A model generated the notes under the pieces. That model worked only from the letters and a program-made list of their open reading frames with translations. It was not told the origin of the DNA and searched no databases. The translations under genes were made by a program, and so were the position numbers. Positions 31,272 through 40,252 of a stretch of 64,000 nt of DNA are shown here, piece after piece. Source of the stretch: JAUVUV01 sp964548275 (GTDB lineage Bacteria > Gemmatimonadota > Glassbacteria > GWA2-58-10). The DNA lies in assembly GCA_964548275.1 (NCBI GenBank), contig CAZJQI010000010.1, positions 1 to 64,000 of the forward strand, read 5' to 3'. Every line of letters begins with the position of its first letter. Position 1 is the first letter of the stretch.

Positions 31272-32141
31272 ATGATTATTAAACTCGGACTTCCAAAAGG
31301 GAGCCTTCAGGAGGCCACCCTCGAACTGTTTCGCAAAGCAGGATACAATTTCAGTGTCTCGGAGCGCAGCTACTTTCCCTCGATCGATGACCCCGAGCTC
31401 GAGGCCATGCTGATCCGGGCCCAGGAAATGGCCCGCTACGTCCAGGAGGGGGTTTTCGACGCCGGGCTGACAGGCCACGACTGGATTATCGAGAACCAGG
31501 CTGATGTGGTCGAGGTGGCGGACCTGGTATATGCAAAACAGAGCATGCGGCCGGTGCGCTGGGTGCTCGCCGTACCCATTGATTCGGATATCAAGACCGT
31601 GAAAGACCTCGAGGGCAAGCGGATCGCCACGGAAGTGGTAAATATCGCGCGCAAGTATCTGAAATCCAACGGGGTTGATGCCGAGGTCGAGTTTTCCTGG
31701 GGCGCTACAGAGGCCAAGGTTCCCGAGCTGGCTGATGCGATAATCGAGGTGACCGAAACCGGCAGCAGCCTTCGCGCCAACAACCTTCGGATCGTGGAGA
31801 CAGTGCTCGAATCAACCACCAGGCTGATCGCCAACAAGCAGAGCTGGGCCGACAGCGCCAGGCGCGAAAAGATCGAGAATATCGCGCTCATGCTCAAAGG
31901 GGCAATCGCCGCCGAAAGCAAGGTTGGGATCAAGCTCAACGTTCCGCGGGAGCGGATCGAAGATATTATCGCCGTACTGCCGGCGATGAAAAACCCGACT
32001 ATCAGCGACCTTAACGACCCGGACTGGGTTGCTGTGGAAACCATTATTGATGAAAACATCGTGCGCAAGATCATACCGGAACTGAAAAAGAGTGGCGGGC
32101 GCGATATTATCGAATACCCCCTGAACAAGGTAATCCCCTAA
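31272..32141 (+). CDS. hisG: ATP phosphoribosyltransferase, long form
   Basis: HisG starts histidine synthesis by joining ATP and PRPP. The 289-aa length and the C-terminal region (about 205-289) indicate the long form with its own regulatory domain, so HisZ is not needed and direct histidine inhibition is expected. Motifs include LGLPKGSLQEAT, VFDAGLTGHDW, KRIATEVVNIARKYL and EVTETGSSLRANNLR. It opens the his half of the cluster, 17 nt before hisD. Confidence 0.96.
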   Translation: MIIKLGLPKGSLQEATLELFRKAGYNFSVSERSYFPSIDDPELEAMLIRAQEMARYVQEGVFDAGLTGHDWIIENQADVVEVADLVYAKQSMRPVRWVLAVPIDSDIKTVKDLEGKRIATEVVNIARKYLKSNGVDAEVEFSWGATEAKVPELADAIIEVTETGSSLRANNLRIVETVLESTTRLIANKQSWADSARREKIENIALMLKGAIAAESKVGIKLNVPRERIEDIIAVLPAMKNPTISDLNDPDWVAVETIIDENIVRKIIPELKKSGGRDIIEYPLNKVIP

Positions 32142-32157
32142 AGCCAGGCCCAATAAC

Positions 32158-33453
32158 ATGAATGAGAAGATCAGGATTATCGAAAAAAACGCGGAGGGCT
32201 TTCTTGATGAGCTCGCTGCACGCAAGGCAGAGGACCTCGACGAGGTACTTCCGGCTGTGGCCGAAATCACCGGCCGGGTGCGCCGTGAGGGTGATAAGGC
32301 GCTGGTGGAGTACACCCGCCGTTTTGACAGGGTCGAAATCAGCCCTGACCGCTTCCGGGTGGCCAAAGAGGAAATCGAACAGGCGGAAAGGCTGCTCGAG
32401 CCTGAGCTCAAAGAGGCCCTAAAGGCAGCATACGGACGGATCTGCGACTACCACCGCAAACAGCTGGCAAACTCGTGGTTTGTAACCGGTGCAGACGGCG
32501 AAATCCTGGGTCAGCGGATCATGCCGGTCGAATCGGCTGCTGTTTACGCTCCCGGAGGCAAGGCTGCATACCCGAGCAGCGTGCTGATGGGTATGGCTGC
32601 TGCGCGCACTGCCGGAGTGAAAAGGCTGGTTCTGCTCTCGCCTCCAGACAGAGATGGCGGGATGAATCCTGCCGTGCTTTTCGCCGCAACTCTTGCGGAT
32701 GCGGATGAAATCTACCGGATCGGCGGGGCCCAGGCAATCGCCGCTGCCGCCTATGGCACAGAAAGCATTCCAGCAGTAGATGTTATCGCCGGGCCGGGCA
32801 ATATCTATGTCACGGCAGCGAAAAAGCTCGTTTTCGGCTCGGTGAATATAGACATGCTCGCCGGGCCAAGCGAAATTCTGGTAATCGCCGATAATACAGC
32901 CGACCCCGCCTGGATTGCCGCGGACATGCTGAGCCAGGCAGAGCACGACCAGCGCGCCGGCTGCCTTCTGATTACAACCAGCCGCGAACTGGCCCGGCAG
33001 GTTCAGGATGAAATAGCCAGGCAACTTGAGTCTCTGCCGAAAAAAGAGATCGCAGGCGAATCCGTCGAGAATTTCGGGGCAATCCTGCTTGCCGATTCTG
33101 TAGACCAGGCAGCCTCTCTGGCAAATCGTTTCGCGCCGGAGCATCTCGAGCTGCTGGTGGCCGATCCCTGGTCCCTGTTGGGAAAAATCCGCAATGCCGG
33201 GGCTGTGTTCCTTGGCCCGTTCACCCCGGAGGCCTTAGGCGATTACTGGGCAGGCCCGAACCACGTGCTGCCCACCGGAGGATCAGCCAGGTGTTTCTCC
33301 CCTCTCGGGGTACACGTTTTTCTCAAGCGATCGAGTATTATCTCGTTCAACCGAGAATCATTCGATAAAGCTGTCAGGCCGGTAACTGTGATAGCCCGGG
33401 CAGAGGGCATGGAGGCCCACGCGCGCTCGATTGAAATAAGAAAAGAGAAATGA
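32158..33453 (+). CDS. hisD: histidinol dehydrogenase
   Basis: HisD oxidises histidinol to histidine through two NAD-dependent steps using zinc. The 431-aa product shows PGGKAAYPSSVLMG, IAGPGNIYVTAAK, DMLAGPSEIL, and the catalytic/zinc region LSQAEHDQRAGCLL. GPNHVLPTGGSARC follows near the C-terminus. Length is typical. It is followed by hisC after 9 nt. Confidence 0.97.
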   Translation: MNEKIRIIEKNAEGFLDELAARKAEDLDEVLPAVAEITGRVRREGDKALVEYTRRFDRVEISPDRFRVAKEEIEQAERLLEPELKEALKAAYGRICDYHRKQLANSWFVTGADGEILGQRIMPVESAAVYAPGGKAAYPSSVLMGMAAARTAGVKRLVLLSPPDRDGGMNPAVLFAATLADADEIYRIGGAQAIAAAAYGTESIPAVDVIAGPGNIYVTAAKKLVFGSVNIDMLAGPSEILVIADNTADPAWIAADMLSQAEHDQRAGCLLITTSRELARQVQDEIARQLESLPKKEIAGESVENFGAILLADSVDQAASLANRFAPEHLELLVADPWSLLGKIRNAGAVFLGPFTPEALGDYWAGPNHVLPTGGSARCFSPLGVHVFLKRSSIISFNRESFDKAVRPVTVIARAEGMEAHARSIEIRKEK

Positions 33454-33462
33454 GACAGACTG

Positions 33463-34545
33463 ATGGATAACAAGCTCTTGACAGGCAACAAAATCAGGCC
33501 GGAAATCCGGGAATTAAAGCCCTACAAGTCTCCCTTTTTCAAGTACCGGATCAAGCTCGACCTGAACGAAAGCCCTTTCGACATTCCAGCAGAGGTCAAG
33601 GAGAAAATTTTCGATAAAATGCGCAGCCTTCTCTGGCAGCGCTACCACGACGAGTTCGAAGAGCCGCTGATCAGTTCCATAGGTGATTATGTCGGCCATC
33701 CGGGACAAGGAATCCTGATCGGCAACGGCTCGAACGAGCTGATTTTCCATGCCCTGCTGGCTGTGGTACGCGCTGAGCGTGCGGTAGTTTACCCGGAGCC
33801 TTCTTTCAGCCTCTACCGCCAGAACGTGGTGGTCCTGGGGGGCAAGCCCGCGCCTTTCAGCCTTCGCCTGGATGATTTCTCGGTGGAGGTGGACAAAGTA
33901 ATCGAGCTTGCCGGGTCGCTCGATGCGGCTGCGGTGGTACTTTGTTCTCCGAACAACCCTACGGGGGGCCGCACTCCCAATGAGGATATCGAAAAAGTTT
34001 GCAATTCTGTGGATGCTCTGGTTGTAGTGGACGAAGCATACGCCCAGTTCGCCGGGGATAACGCGTTCGAACTTCTTGAAAAATGCCCGAACCTCGTGCT
34101 GTTGCGCACTTTCAGCAAGGCGTTCGGCCTGGCCGGCCTGCGTTTCGGTTTTGCCCTCTGTTCTCCTGAAATCGCCGGGGAGATTCGCAAGATTCAACTG
34201 CCGCACCACGTTAACTTTTTCACCCAGGTGGCGGCGCTCACAATGCTCGAGAATCCAACTCTGATAGAGGAGCGCGTTGCTGCAATCAAGCAGGGACGGG
34301 AATTTTTACAGAAAGAACTCAGCGGCATTACCGGCCTGAAGCCTTACCCGAGTGAAGCGAATTTTATTCTGGCCGGGTCCGAGGGTATCGCACCGGAGGA
34401 GGTATTCGACGCTCTGCTTGCTCGCGGCATTCTGGTTCGTAATGTCAGCAATTATCCTAATCTCGAACATTGTTTGCGAATTACCGTGGGCAGGCCGGAG
34501 GAAAACGAAGAGTTTATCGACACGCTGAAGGAGGTGCTTGGTTGA
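33463..34545 (+). CDS. hisC: histidinol-phosphate aminotransferase
   Basis: HisC transfers an amino group from glutamate to imidazole-acetol phosphate using PLP. The 360-aa fold-type I protein has LDLNESPFDIP, GNGSNELIF, CSPNNPTGG, VDEAYAQFAG and the PLP Lys in RTFSKAFGLAGLRFG. Its last codons contain the AAGGAGG that serves the next gene. Its TGA overlaps the proposed TTG start of the HAD gene by 4 nt. Confidence 0.95.
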   Translation: MDNKLLTGNKIRPEIRELKPYKSPFFKYRIKLDLNESPFDIPAEVKEKIFDKMRSLLWQRYHDEFEEPLISSIGDYVGHPGQGILIGNGSNELIFHALLAVVRAERAVVYPEPSFSLYRQNVVVLGGKPAPFSLRLDDFSVEVDKVIELAGSLDAAAVVLCSPNNPTGGRTPNEDIEKVCNSVDALVVVDEAYAQFAGDNAFELLEKCPNLVLLRTFSKAFGLAGLRFGFALCSPEIAGEIRKIQLPHHVNFFTQVAALTMLENPTLIEERVAAIKQGREFLQKELSGITGLKPYPSEANFILAGSEGIAPEEVFDALLARGILVRNVSNYPNLEHCLRITVGRPEENEEFIDTLKEVLG

Positions 34546-35591
34546 AAACGGCATCCGGCGTCTCGTATGTTGAAATCGCCACGGGAGTTATGGCACTCGA
34601 TCACGGTCTTCCGTTTACGCTGGATCAGGCTGACGCTGTGATTTTCGATGTGGACGGGGTGCTGGTAGAGGTGAGCGATTCTTTCCGTCAGGTGATCAGT
34701 CTCACAGTGCAGTTTTATTTCAACCGGATACTTGAAATCCCGGGCCAGGAGCGCCTGATAAGGGCTGAAGAAACCGGGCATTTCAAGCTTGCCGGCCGTT
34801 TCAACAACGACTGGGAACTGGCTAAGGGAGTTGTGGCTCAAGGGCTGCTGAAATTTTTAAGCGCCAATGGAACTCATCCCATAACCATAGAAAGGCTGCG
34901 CGAAATCCCTCCCCTGGTGGAAGATTTCACTGCGGAGGTCAAAAAACGCGGCGGCGGCCTGGAGGAAACGATCAAGCTGGTGAAAGGAAAACTCGGTGAA
35001 AGCCTCTTTCGCGAGTTCGAGAGTCATTATAAGCCCAGGTTGATCAAGAAAATTTTCATGGAATACTATGCAGGCCCGCAGCTCTGCCGTTCCTTTTACG
35101 GGTTTGATCCGAAATATTACAGGGGTCCGGGGCTGATCGAGAAAGAACAGGCTATTCTCGACCTGTCGTTGATCCGGAAACTTGCCGAAAGCGGAATTCC
35201 CTTCGGCATCCTTTCCGGGAGAACCACGGAAGAAGCCGCCTATCTTTTCCGTAAAACCGGCCTGGACAAGTTTCTTAAACCGGAATTCGTGATAACCGAT
35301 GACGGCACTCTGCCCGGCAAGCCCGATCCCGCCGGCCTTCAGCTCCTGGCCAAAAGAATGGGATTTAGCAACGGTATCTACGTGGGCGATGTTCCCGATG
35401 ACTGGACCGCGGTGGAAAATTATCGCCTGCAAAATCCCGGCAGGCCGCCGATTGCCTGCTGCATGGTGCAGACAGGCGCCGCCAGCGCAGAGCTGATGGC
35501 CGAATTCTACGCCGAATCGGAAGTGGATTTCCTGGCCACGGATGTAAACTGCCTGCTGAGGGCCATGGCATCCGGCTCCCGTTCTAAATGA
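34542..35591 (+). CDS. HAD-superfamily phosphatase in the his operon, candidate histidinol-phosphatase
   Basis: The 349-aa protein has HAD motif I in IFDVDGVLVEVSDS, motif II in FGILSGRT, a Lys in GKPDPAGL, and motif IV in YVGDVPDDW. An unusually large cap domain (about 130 residues) sits between motifs I and II, as in subfamily I. The start is set by AAGGAGG at 34528-34534, 7 nt before TTG 34542; an upstream in-frame start would lie deep inside hisC. The TTG overlaps the hisC stop (TTGA). The operon otherwise lacks a histidinol-phosphatase, so this is a good candidate for that step. Substrate is inferred from context only. Confidence 0.8.
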   Translation: MKTASGVSYVEIATGVMALDHGLPFTLDQADAVIFDVDGVLVEVSDSFRQVISLTVQFYFNRILEIPGQERLIRAEETGHFKLAGRFNNDWELAKGVVAQGLLKFLSANGTHPITIERLREIPPLVEDFTAEVKKRGGGLEETIKLVKGKLGESLFREFESHYKPRLIKKIFMEYYAGPQLCRSFYGFDPKYYRGPGLIEKEQAILDLSLIRKLAESGIPFGILSGRTTEEAAYLFRKTGLDKFLKPEFVITDDGTLPGKPDPAGLQLLAKRMGFSNGIYVGDVPDDWTAVENYRLQNPGRPPIACCMVQTGAASAELMAEFYAESEVDFLATDVNCLLRAMASGSRSK

Positions 35592-35671
35592 ATATCCAGA
35601 TAGATAAGATCTTCGCCACTGAAGTCTGTACCCAAGAGATATAAAATCATTTCTACATTCCGGAGTTGCAA

Positions 35672-36265
35672 ATGAGTTATCCAAGGACTGCTGAGATAAA
35701 AAGAGAAACAAAGGAAACAGACATCCGGCTTGTTCTCAACATTGACGGCAAGGGTGAAAGCAAGATCGAGGTCGGAGTGGGCTTTTTCGAGCACATGCTT
35801 ACCGCGCTTGCCAGGCACGGGCGAATGGATATCGAGCTAACCTGCAAAGGCGACCTTCATATCGACGAGCATCACACAGTGGAGGACGTGGGGATCGTGC
35901 TCGGACAGGCGCTCGGTAAGGCACTCGGCGATAAGGCTGGCATAAACCGTTTCGGCGAGGCTTTTGCGCCGCTGGATGAGGCTCTGAGCAGAGTGGTGGT
36001 GGATCTGAGCGGCAGGGGTTTTCTTGTCTTCCGCGGGGACCTGGGCCGGGAAAAGGTGGGGGATCTGAGCACCGAACTGGTGGAGGATTTCTGGCGCGCC
36101 GTGGCCACCAAAGCCGGGATCACCATGCACATGGAGATTCTCTACGGGGCCAACGCCCACCACCAGGTGGAAAGCCTGTTCAAGGCCGCCGCACGTGCTA
36201 TTCACACAGCCACGAGAATTGTCCCGGGTGTGGAGGGGGTTCCCTCGACCAAGGGCGTCCTCTGA
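35672..36265 (+). CDS. hisB: imidazoleglycerol-phosphate dehydratase
   Basis: HisB removes water from IGP using manganese. The 197-aa monofunctional enzyme shows GFFEHMLTALARHGRMD, the metal-binding DEHHTVEDVGIVLGQA and the second AHHQVESLFKAAARA. It is not fused to a phosphatase domain, which fits a separate HAD or PHP phosphatase. ATG 35672 has CGGAG 6 nt upstream. An 80-nt gap separates it from the HAD gene. Confidence 0.97.
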   Translation: MSYPRTAEIKRETKETDIRLVLNIDGKGESKIEVGVGFFEHMLTALARHGRMDIELTCKGDLHIDEHHTVEDVGIVLGQALGKALGDKAGINRFGEAFAPLDEALSRVVVDLSGRGFLVFRGDLGREKVGDLSTELVEDFWRAVATKAGITMHMEILYGANAHHQVESLFKAAARAIHTATRIVPGVEGVPSTKGVL

Positions 36266-36296
36266 AATCGAAACTTGTCTATTCGAATCGTTGCGA

Positions 36297-36902
36297 ATGA
36301 TAAATATAGTAGACTATAAAATGGGCAATCTTCGCAGCGTGGAGAAAGCCTTTCACCATCTGGACTTCGAGGCGCGAATCAGCGCTGACCCTGCAGACAT
36401 CGCCGGAGCGAGCCACCTGGTTCTCCCCGGCGATGGCGCTTTCGGCAAGAGCATGGAACATATCCGCGAGATGGGGTTCGAGGAGCCGATCAGAGAGTTT
36501 ATCGCAACCGGCAAACCCTTTCTGGGAATCTGCGTGGGGTTCCAGATCCTTTTCCAACAAAGCGAGGAGATGGGCAGCTATCAGGGGCTGGGCATTCTTC
36601 CGGGCAAGGTTCTCAAATTCCCTCCCGGGAGAAAAATCCCGCACATTGGCTGGAACCAGGTGAGCTGGCTACGACCCTCCCCATTAACCGAAAGTATACC
36701 AGATAAATCCTGGTTTTATTTCGTGCATTCCTATTATGCCGAAACAGCCGATAGCAAGGACGTTCTCGGCATCACCGGCTACGGTATCGAGTTCACCTCT
36801 GTAGTCTCGCGCGAGCAGGGAAAAATTTTCGCCGTGCAGTTTCATCCTGAAAAAAGCCAGGAGGCCGGTCTGCGGCTTTTGAAAAACTTTGCCGAGATCT
36901 AA
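36297..36902 (+). CDS. hisH: imidazole glycerol phosphate synthase, glutaminase subunit
   Basis: HisH gives ammonia to HisF to make IGP and AICAR. The 201-aa class I amidotransferase has FLGICVGFQILF with the catalytic Cys and AVQFHPEKSQ with the His-Glu pair. IVDYKMGNLRSVEKAF marks the N-terminus and sets the start at ATG 36297. The longer frame from 36195 overlaps hisB. No strong ribosome-binding site is seen; reinitiation after hisB, 31 nt upstream, is plausible. Confidence 0.95.
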   Translation: MINIVDYKMGNLRSVEKAFHHLDFEARISADPADIAGASHLVLPGDGAFGKSMEHIREMGFEEPIREFIATGKPFLGICVGFQILFQQSEEMGSYQGLGILPGKVLKFPPGRKIPHIGWNQVSWLRPSPLTESIPDKSWFYFVHSYYAETADSKDVLGITGYGIEFTSVVSREQGKIFAVQFHPEKSQEAGLRLLKNFAEI

Positions 36903-36914
36903 GGAGCATCCGCA

Positions 36915-37661
36915 ATGCTGATTATCCCTGCAGTTGACCTGATGGGCGGCCGGGCGGTACGGTTGCGTCAGGGTAAAAAAACCGAGCAGACTGTTTATTT
37001 CCACGATCCTGTCGAGCCGGCAGTTGCCTTTGCCCGCGACGGGGCGAAATTGATCCATGTGGTTGACCTTGACGGCGCATTTGAGGGCCGGCCTAAAAAC
37101 ACCGAAAGCGTGAGGAGAATTGTCGAAGCGGTGGGCCCGGATGTAGCTGTGGAGCTCGGGGGCGGCATTCGCAGTATTGAGAGTATCGAACGCTGTCTGG
37201 AGCTGGGTATCATCCGTGTAATCCTCGGCACGGCAATCCTGAAAAAGCCCTCTCTTCTTCCCCGCGCGTTAAAAAAATTCGGCGTAGAGCGTATCGTGGT
37301 GGGCCTGGATGCAAGAAACGGCCAGGTGGCAATTCGCGGATGGGAGGAAATAACCGAGCGGGATGCGCTCACCCTTGCCCACGAGGCTGCCGAGACAGGC
37401 GCCGTGCGGATAATTTATACTGATATCGCCACAGACGGCATGCTCACCGGCCCCAATCTGGAGGCGCTGAAAAATATCTCCCAGGCCGGCCTGGCTGTAA
37501 TTGCCTCGGGAGGAATCGCAACTTTGGAGCATGTGCGTGCTGTGTCCTCGTTGGAAAGACTCGGTATTGAGGGGATGATTATCGGCAAGGCGCTCTATGA
37601 CGGCAGGATTGCTCTGAAAGAGGCGATTACCGCAGCGGGTAGCCTGGCAGTCGATCAATAA
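36915..37661 (+). CDS. hisA: ProFAR isomerase
   Basis: HisA isomerises ProFAR to PRFAR. The 248-aa (beta-alpha)8 barrel begins IIPAVDLMGGRAVRLRQG with the catalytic Asp, has VDLDGAFEGRP, ELGGGIRSIE, and TDIATDGMLTGPN with the second Asp. IASGGIATLEH is the phosphate-binding loop. AAGGAG precedes the ATG by about 7 nt. It is followed by hisF after about 30 nt. Confidence 0.96.
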   Translation: MLIIPAVDLMGGRAVRLRQGKKTEQTVYFHDPVEPAVAFARDGAKLIHVVDLDGAFEGRPKNTESVRRIVEAVGPDVAVELGGGIRSIESIERCLELGIIRVILGTAILKKPSLLPRALKKFGVERIVVGLDARNGQVAIRGWEEITERDALTLAHEAAETGAVRIIYTDIATDGMLTGPNLEALKNISQAGLAVIASGGIATLEHVRAVSSLERLGIEGMIIGKALYDGRIALKEAITAAGSLAVDQ

Positions 37662-37692
37662 CTGTTAGTTTTTGGGAGAATTCCGAAAAAAG

Positions 37693-38475
37693 ATGTTAGC
37701 CAAGCGAATCATACCCTGTCTGGACATTGACAAAGGCCGTGTTGTCAAGGGAGTCCAGTTTGTCAACCTGGTGGATGCAGGCGACCCGGTGAAGCAGGCC
37801 AAATACTACGAACAACAGAAAGCGGACGAGCTCGTGTTTCTCGACATAACGGCAAGCCACGAGAGAAGGGACACCGTGCTTGATCTGGCCAGCAGGGTGA
37901 GCGAGGAGGTTTTCATACCATTCACGATCGGCGGGGGAATCCGTACGGTGGATGACGTGCGGCTGATGCTCAAAAGCGGAGCGGACAAGGTGTCAGTTAA
38001 CACAGCGGCAATAAAGAATCCTGAGTTTATTACGGCCTCCGCAGAACGGTTTGGCAGCCAGTGTATTGTGGTTGCGATAGATGCCAAGCGCAATGCGGAT
38101 TTCGATTCCTCCCGCGGGCCATACGGCAACTGGGAGGTGTTTACCCACGGCGGCCGCAACCCTACCGGGCTCGATGCGGTCGAATGGGCGGTGCGCGTTC
38201 AGGAACTGGGCGCCGGCGAAATCCTGCTCACCAGCATGGACCGTGACGGGAGCAAGGAGGGTTTCGATATCGAACTCACTGCAGCGGTGAGCGAGAATGT
38301 CGGGATCCCGGTGATTGCCTCAGGCGGTGTGGGAAACCTCGAGCACCTCTATGAAGGTCTCGTGCTGGGCAAGGCTGACGCCGTGCTTGCCGCCAGTATA
38401 TTCCATTTTCGCCAATATTCGATTACTAAAGCCAAGCAATACCTTCGCAGCAAAAATGTGGTTGTCAGGAGTTAA
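37693..38475 (+). CDS. hisF: imidazole glycerol phosphate synthase, cyclase subunit
   Basis: HisF closes the imidazole ring with ammonia from HisH. The 260-aa barrel opens with MLAKRIIPCLDIDKGRVVKG (catalytic Asp) and contains FTIGGGIRTVDDV, TSMDRDGSKEGFD (second Asp) and VIASGGVGNLEHL. ATG 37693 matches the family start; the longer frame at 37672 adds a poorly placed TTG. It is the last his gene in the window. hisI/hisE do not follow. Confidence 0.96.
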   Translation: MLAKRIIPCLDIDKGRVVKGVQFVNLVDAGDPVKQAKYYEQQKADELVFLDITASHERRDTVLDLASRVSEEVFIPFTIGGGIRTVDDVRLMLKSGADKVSVNTAAIKNPEFITASAERFGSQCIVVAIDAKRNADFDSSRGPYGNWEVFTHGGRNPTGLDAVEWAVRVQELGAGEILLTSMDRDGSKEGFDIELTAAVSENVGIPVIASGGVGNLEHLYEGLVLGKADAVLAASIFHFRQYSITKAKQYLRSKNVVVRS

Positions 38476-38606
38476 GAGAAACATTCCCCAGGTTGCAAGG
38501 ATAAGGTCCCACCAAATCATCCAGCAGATGCGAAACGGTTTAAGGCTAATGGATTGAATATTCCGAATTGATCGCCTTTTGCAGCGAACTGCCAGGAAAT
38601 TTATAT

Positions 38607-38635
38607 TTGATTTTTTCGCTCATTTTTGCTATACT
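38607..38635 (+). promoter_or_regulatory. candidate promoter of the ATP synthase operon
   Basis: TTGATT at 38607-38612 and TATACT at 38630-38635 have a 17-nt spacer. The only usable start of the first gene, GTG 38645, lies 9 nt after the -10, so the mRNA leader would be only a few nucleotides. Confidence 0.5.
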
Positions 38636-38644
38636 CATTTCTCC

Positions 38645-38908
38645 GTGAATCCAAACGGATTTAAAAAAGAGAGGCCCCGTTCAACGCTGGGCCAGATCGG
38701 CTCTTACCTCAGTATCGGGCTTGAATTAGCCGTTTTTCTACTGGTCTTTATCTTTCTCGGAAGATACCTTGACAGCCGCCTGGGAACCGAGCCGTGGCTG
38801 TTATTGACCGGCGCAGCCGTGGGGTTTTTCGCAGGCTTTTACAATCTGATCAAAACACTCTCGCGACTCAGCGAATCAGAAAATAAAAAAGAGGAAAGGG
38901 ATTCCTGA
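38645..38908 (+). CDS. atpZ: AtpZ/AtpI-like ATP synthase accessory membrane protein
   Basis: The 87-aa product has a basic N-terminus and two membrane helices (about 25-45 and 52-72) with the Gly-rich turn LDSRLGTEPWLLLTGAAVG, typical of ATPase gene 1 (AtpZ, also called AtpI-type in some genomes). These proteins aid c-ring assembly or magnesium supply for the F1Fo synthase. GTG 38645 is the only canonical start close to the conserved region; no Shine-Dalgarno is present. It heads the operon and is followed immediately by another small membrane gene. Confidence 0.8.
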   Translation: MNPNGFKKERPRSTLGQIGSYLSIGLELAVFLLVFIFLGRYLDSRLGTEPWLLLTGAAVGFFAGFYNLIKTLSRLSESENKKEERDS

Positions 38909-38976
38909 CCACGTCCCTGCATTCGGCTGAAAATAGATACCTGGCAAAGAAGTTCGTTATTACAGCTGCCTCCCTG

Positions 38977-39318
38977 TTGTTTGCCCTGCTGGTTGCCGCC
39001 TGGCTGTTTCCACGGCTTGACTGGTCAGTCAGAGTTGCGATTTCATATGGCGGCTTGATTAGCGCCTTTTTATCTTTCACAGGGTTCTTTCTTCTATATA
39101 ACAGCCGAGCCGCAAGTGCCAGGATGTTTATCAAACTGGTTCTCGGGGGAATGCTAATCAGGCTCCTGCTGGCTCTCTCGGCAGTCGCTCTTGGAATCGG
39201 GGTGTTCGCTCTCCCGGCACCAGCGCTGGTCGGCTCGTGCGTGATTAGTTATGTGATTTTCACAGTTATCGAACATGCGTACCTTTTTCCAGTATTGACC
39301 CGTAAGAAGTCAACCTGA
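38977..39318 (+). CDS. atpI: AtpI-like small membrane protein
   Basis: The product has four hydrophobic segments and lies between atpZ and atpB, the usual place of AtpI, a c-ring assembly helper. TTG 38977 is the first canonical start, but it cuts into the first membrane helix and has no ribosome-binding site. The frame is open upstream to 38887 and encodes a hydrophilic, Lys-containing lead-in. A CTG at 38905, overlapping the atpZ TGA (CTGA) and preceded by AGAGGA at 9 nt, would give a 137-aa protein of normal layout. The true start is probably non-canonical. The family call rests on position and topology more than on motifs. Confidence 0.65.
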   Translation: MFALLVAAWLFPRLDWSVRVAISYGGLISAFLSFTGFFLLYNSRAASARMFIKLVLGGMLIRLLLALSAVALGIGVFALPAPALVGSCVISYVIFTVIEHAYLFPVLTRKKST

Positions 39319-39325
39319 ATTTGCA

Positions 39326-40183
39326 ATGGCAAATTTACTCTCCGCAACCACAGCAAGCGCAGCTAATGCGGCCGCCAAGGCAGGTGAACATGCTGGCGAG
39401 GGCCATGATGCCGGCGCAATAATGCAGCATCTGATCGAGCACGTCTACGATCATCCGGTGATCACGATCGACTGGCACCCGTTCGGCTGGGAATGGCTGG
39501 ATCTGTCAATCACCAAGCTGACATTGATGATCTGGATCGCCGCTGCGCTGATTTTTCTCCTTTTCCGTGCCCTGGCCAGCCAGCAGATCAAAAAAGGCAC
39601 CCGTGGCAGGTACCTGAATTTTCTCGAACCGTTCGTGCTTTACGTTCGCAACCAGATGGTCTACCCGATAATGGGCGATAAGATGGGGCGCAAGTATCTG
39701 CCGCTTTTCCTGACCCAGTTCTTTTTCATCCTCTTCTGCAATCTTCTCGGGCTGATTCCAGGCATGTCCACCGCCACCGGAAACGTGGCGGTTTGCGGCA
39801 CACTCGCCTTTACCACTCTTTTTACCATAATTGTAATGGGCATGGTCGAGCAGGGGCCATTCGCTTACTGGAAAAACCTGGTTCCCTCGGGGATGCCCTG
39901 GCCAATAATTCCGATTCTTTTCCCGCTGGAAGTAATCGGTATCGTGATCAAGTGCTTTGCACTGACGATCCGACTTTTCGCCAATATGATCGCGGGACAT
40001 ATTGTAATACTGTCGTTTCTCGGCCTTATTTTTATTTTTCACAATTACTTTGTGGCATTGCCTGCGGTCGCTTTCACATTGTTCATATATGTATTGGAGC
40101 TATTTATCGCCTTTCTGCAGGCTTTTATCTTTACTTTGCTCTCGATAATTTTTGTCAACATGGCTGTACATCCGGAGCATTGA
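39326..40183 (+). CDS. atpB: ATP synthase Fo subunit a
   Basis: Subunit a forms the proton half-channels next to the c-ring. The 285-aa membrane protein has a His/Ala-rich N-terminus, five to six helices and the essential Arg in ALTIRLFANMIAGHIV. A late helix with ELFIAFLQAFIFTLLS is also characteristic. It starts 7 nt after the AtpI-like gene and is followed by atpE. Confidence 0.95.
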   Translation: MANLLSATTASAANAAAKAGEHAGEGHDAGAIMQHLIEHVYDHPVITIDWHPFGWEWLDLSITKLTLMIWIAAALIFLLFRALASQQIKKGTRGRYLNFLEPFVLYVRNQMVYPIMGDKMGRKYLPLFLTQFFFILFCNLLGLIPGMSTATGNVAVCGTLAFTTLFTIIVMGMVEQGPFAYWKNLVPSGMPWPIIPILFPLEVIGIVIKCFALTIRLFANMIAGHIVILSFLGLIFIFHNYFVALPAVAFTLFIYVLELFIAFLQAFIFTLLSIIFVNMAVHPEH

Positions 40184-40252
40184 TTCATGGAGATGGAATA
40201 AAATCGTTTCAAGCCGATATTCATTTTACTTTTCTTTTTAAGGAGGAATCTC

